Shown here: positions 29,645 to 31,691 of the stretch, piece by piece
Numbering within the stretch: the first letter of the stretch is position 1
Layout: every line of letters starts with the position of its first letter
Assembly (NCBI GenBank): GCA_036732565.1
Contig: DAINCF010000011.1
Location: 1-31,691 of the forward strand
From: JAIVJN01 sp036732565
Lineage (GTDB): Bacteria; Acidobacteriota; Vicinamibacteria; Vicinamibacterales; UBA2999
Length of the DNA stretch: 31,691 bases
Direction of reading: 5' to 3'
Made by a program: the position numbers and the translations under genes
The notes under the pieces: generated by a model
The model's database searches: none
Seen by the model: the letters and a program-made list of their open reading frames with translations, nothing else
Told to the model about the DNA's origin: nothing

Positions 29645-31691
29645 ATGACCACACCCAAAGACCCGATTGACGATTCCACTGCTGATCCCAACAGCCGTTC
29701 CACGATGTCCGGCCCGGCTGAGCCCGCGCCGCTTCTAGCGCCCACGGATGATCCGAGCACGAAGATGACGGAGACGGACGCGCTCGCGGCTCGGATGCGC
29801 TTCAACGCCAACAAGCCGCTCGAGTACGACTCCGCGGCCGCCATTGCTCCCTCTGAGGGCGAGCATTTCGAGCCGGCCGATCCGATCGTCGGTGCCAGCA
29901 CCGTTCAGGAGGTGAACGGTTCGGAAAAAGTTGGCAGCGGGTCTCCAGTGATCGGCGTCAACAAGACGATCGCCCCGCTCGATCGGGTGCGCGTCGATTC
30001 GAGCAATCGGGCGTTGACGACCAACCAGGGCGTGCCGGTCGGCGATAACCAGCACTCGCTGAAGGCTGGACTACGTGGGCCAACGCTCCTGGAGGACTTC
30101 ATCCTCCGCGAGAAGATCACGCACTTCGACCACGAGCGTATCCCGGAGCGCATCGTCCATGCGCGTGGCTCGGCCGCGCATGGGTACTTCGAATGCTACG
30201 AGCCACTGACCGACTATACGCGGGCGGCGCTCTTTGCCGAGGCGGGCAAGCGAACGCCAGTGTTCGTGCGCTTTTCGACCGTGGTCGGGGAGCGTGGATC
30301 GACAGACACCGCGCGTGACGTTCGCGGGTTCGCCGTCAAGTTCTACACCGAGGAGGGCAACTGGGACCTCGTCGGCAACAACATCCCGGTGTTCTTCATC
30401 CAGGATGCGATGAAGTTCCCCGATCTCGTGCACGCGGCCAAGCCCGAGCCGCATTTCGCCATGCCGCAGGCGGCGACCGCGCACGATACGTTCTGGGACT
30501 TCGCCTCGCTCATGCCCGAGATCACGCACATGCTGATGTGGGCGATGTCCGATCGCGCGATTCCGCGCAGCTATCGCACGATGCAGGGCTTCGGGGTGCA
30601 CACGTTCCGGTTGGTGAATGCCCGCGGAGAGTCGCGCTTCGTCAAGTTCCACTGGTCCCCGTTGGCCGGGACGCACTCGCTGGTGTGGGATGAAGCGGTC
30701 AAGATCTCCGGTGCCGATCCCGACTTTCACCGTCGCGACCTCTGGGAGGCCATCGAGGGAGGGGTCTATCCCGAGTACGAGCTGGGCCTCCAGATCTTCA
30801 CGGAGGAACAGGCCGATGCGTTCACGTTCGACGTCTTGGACGCGACCAAGATCGTGCCAGAGGAGTTGGTTCCCGTGACGCCGGTCGGCCGGCTCGTGCT
30901 CAACCGCAATCCAGACAACTTCTTTGCCGAGACCGAGCAGGTGGCGTTCTGCGCGGCCCACATCGTGCCGGGTATCGATTTCACTAACGATCCGCTCCTG
31001 GCCGGCCGCATCCATTCCTACGTCGACACGCAGATCTCCCGGCTCGGTGGACCCAACTTCCACGAGCTTCCCATCAACGCGCCGGTGGCGCAGGTGCATA
31101 ACAACCAGCGAGACGGCATGCATCGCCAGGCTCTTCACCGCGGGCGTGTGTCCTACGAGCCCAACTCGTTGGGTGGCGGTTGCCCCTTCCAGGCCGGCAA
31201 GACGGGTTTCGTGTCGGTTCCGGAGCCGCGAGACACGGACGATCACAAAGTGCGTGGCAAGGCGGAGCGGTTCGCCGACCACTACACGCAAGCAACGCTC
31301 TTCTGGAACAGCCAAAGCGACGTGGAGAAGACGCACATCATCAACGCGTTTCGCTTCGAGCTCTCTCGCGTGCAGGTGCCCGCCATTCGGGAGCGCATGG
31401 TCGCCGGCCTGATGAACGTGGACGGGTTCCTGGCGCAATCGGTGGCCTCGGGTCTCGGTATCCGCCAGCTTCCTGCGCCGCTGCCCAAGGTCGTGCAGAA
31501 GACGGTCGGCCCGGAGGTGACCACCTCGAACGCGCTGTCGCTGTTCGCGCGGCCTGGCGACGGCGCCATTCGCACGCGACGCATCGCCATTCTGGTCGCC
31601 GATGGGTGCGACGGCGAGGCGCTCCGCCAGCTTGCAGAACGCCTCGTGGTCGAAGGCGCGGTGCCGCGCTTCGTCGGCGTGCGCCTCGGCC
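29645..31691 (+). CDS. katE: large-subunit (clade 2, KatE-type) catalase, 3' end beyond window
   Basis: ATG 29645 opens a frame that is still open at the window end; 682 codons are visible. Residues ~120-640 are a heme catalase: LTTNQGVPVGDNQHSLKAGL, then RGPTLLEDFILREKITHFDH. His172 in RIVHARGSAAHGYFE and the Asn pair in LVGNNIPVFFIQDAMKFPD form the distal site. Tyr459 in HSYVDTQISRLGGPNFHE is the proximal heme ligand. From ~640 (RRIAILVADGCDGEALRQLA, then ERLVVEGA) the DJ-1/PfpI-like domain that marks the large-subunit class begins and is cut off. The enzyme destroys H2O2 in the cytosol. The N-terminal ~130 residues before the LTTNQG block are ~40 longer than in E. coli HPII. The upstream Shine-Dalgarno is weak. 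Confidence 0.95.
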   Translation, partial: MTTPKDPIDDSTADPNSRSTMSGPAEPAPLLAPTDDPSTKMTETDALAARMRFNANKPLEYDSAAAIAPSEGEHFEPADPIVGASTVQEVNGSEKVGSGSPVIGVNKTIAPLDRVRVDSSNRALTTNQGVPVGDNQHSLKAGLRGPTLLEDFILREKITHFDHERIPERIVHARGSAAHGYFECYEPLTDYTRAALFAEAGKRTPVFVRFSTVVGERGSTDTARDVRGFAVKFYTEEGNWDLVGNNIPVFFIQDAMKFPDLVHAAKPEPHFAMPQAATAHDTFWDFASLMPEITHMLMWAMSDRAIPRSYRTMQGFGVHTFRLVNARGESRFVKFHWSPLAGTHSLVWDEAVKISGADPDFHRRDLWEAIEGGVYPEYELGLQIFTEEQADAFTFDVLDATKIVPEELVPVTPVGRLVLNRNPDNFFAETEQVAFCAAHIVPGIDFTNDPLLAGRIHSYVDTQISRLGGPNFHELPINAPVAQVHNNQRDGMHRQALHRGRVSYEPNSLGGGCPFQAGKTGFVSVPEPRDTDDHKVRGKAERFADHYTQATLFWNSQSDVEKTHIINAFRFELSRVQVPAIRERMVAGLMNVDGFLAQSVASGLGIRQLPAPLPKVVQKTVGPEVTTSNALSLFARPGDGAIRTRRIAILVADGCDGEALRQLAERLVVEGAVPRFVGVRLG

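Noticed and set aside
30071..31438. 455-codon open frame on the minus strand
   Set aside because: Antisense of the catalase, whose heme and active-site motifs are unmistakable.
1..31691. CRISPR array, tRNA, rRNA or intact insertion sequence
   Set aside because: Read through for regularly spaced repeats, cloverleaf-like segments and transposase motifs; none was found.

Overview
The window looks like a soil or sediment bacterium, most plausibly Acidobacteriota. This rests on gene families and base composition only: a long two-component propeller kinase of the HisKA_3 type, NarL-type regulators, DUF4142, DUF892 and BON stress proteins, and high GC from about 2 kb onward. No rRNA or tRNA is present to fix the taxonomy. 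The first ~2 kb is visibly more AT-rich. Its gene types (TPR protein, tiny secreted GDIPT protein, DUF3662/FHA protein) and a palindromic intergenic repeat recall Blastocatellia-like genomes, while the rest recalls Vicinamibacteria-like genomes. The change falls at about 1997-2070, next to a methyltransferase that has lost its 5' end, so a recombination junction or a chimeric assembly join must be considered.

Layout. 1-2000: TPR protein (partial, minus), secreted peptide, FHA protein (minus), palindromic repeat. 2070-6434: truncated methyltransferase, cupin, orphan NarL response regulator, DoxX-like membrane protein, SigJ/ECF41-type sigma factor with a shortened C-terminus (start site inside a hairpin), DUF5996 protein. 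6731-10025: large propeller histidine kinase followed by a 29-codon stub that begins like a NarL response regulator and then breaks off. 10111-12216: putative envelope lipoprotein, terminator, DUF1328 protein, AT-hook protein.

12217-19258: an operon of FAD oxidoreductase with Rieske domain, PolX-like HhH-PHP protein and a second FAD oxidoreductase. It is followed by small envelope or stress genes: proline-rich protein, BON lipoprotein, pterin dehydratase, DUF4142 protein, a 29-aa membrane peptide and a glycine-zipper stress protein. 19335-23862: a signalling locus in which a minus-strand operon (double-core histidine kinase, two-domain KaiC-like ATPase, single-domain CheY) faces a NarL response regulator across a 53-bp divergent promoter region. 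23974-28777: a tightly packed six-gene run of glycosyltransferase, UDP-galactopyranose mutase, GH1-like hydrolase, DUF883/YqjD-like, YqjE/holin-like and DUF3618-like proteins. 28942-31691: DUF892 ferritin-like protein and a large-subunit (KatE-type) catalase cut by the window end.

Taken together, 10-31.7 kb reads as a stress-tolerance island covering oxidative defence, envelope remodelling and membrane-anchored stress proteins. The KaiC/dual-kinase/CheY/NarL locus lies in its middle and is the best candidate for its regulator; that link is inference from position. The genes most worth study are that signalling locus, the oxidoreductase-PHP-oxidoreductase operon, the Galf-to-membrane-stress operon and the decapitated response regulator after the propeller kinase.
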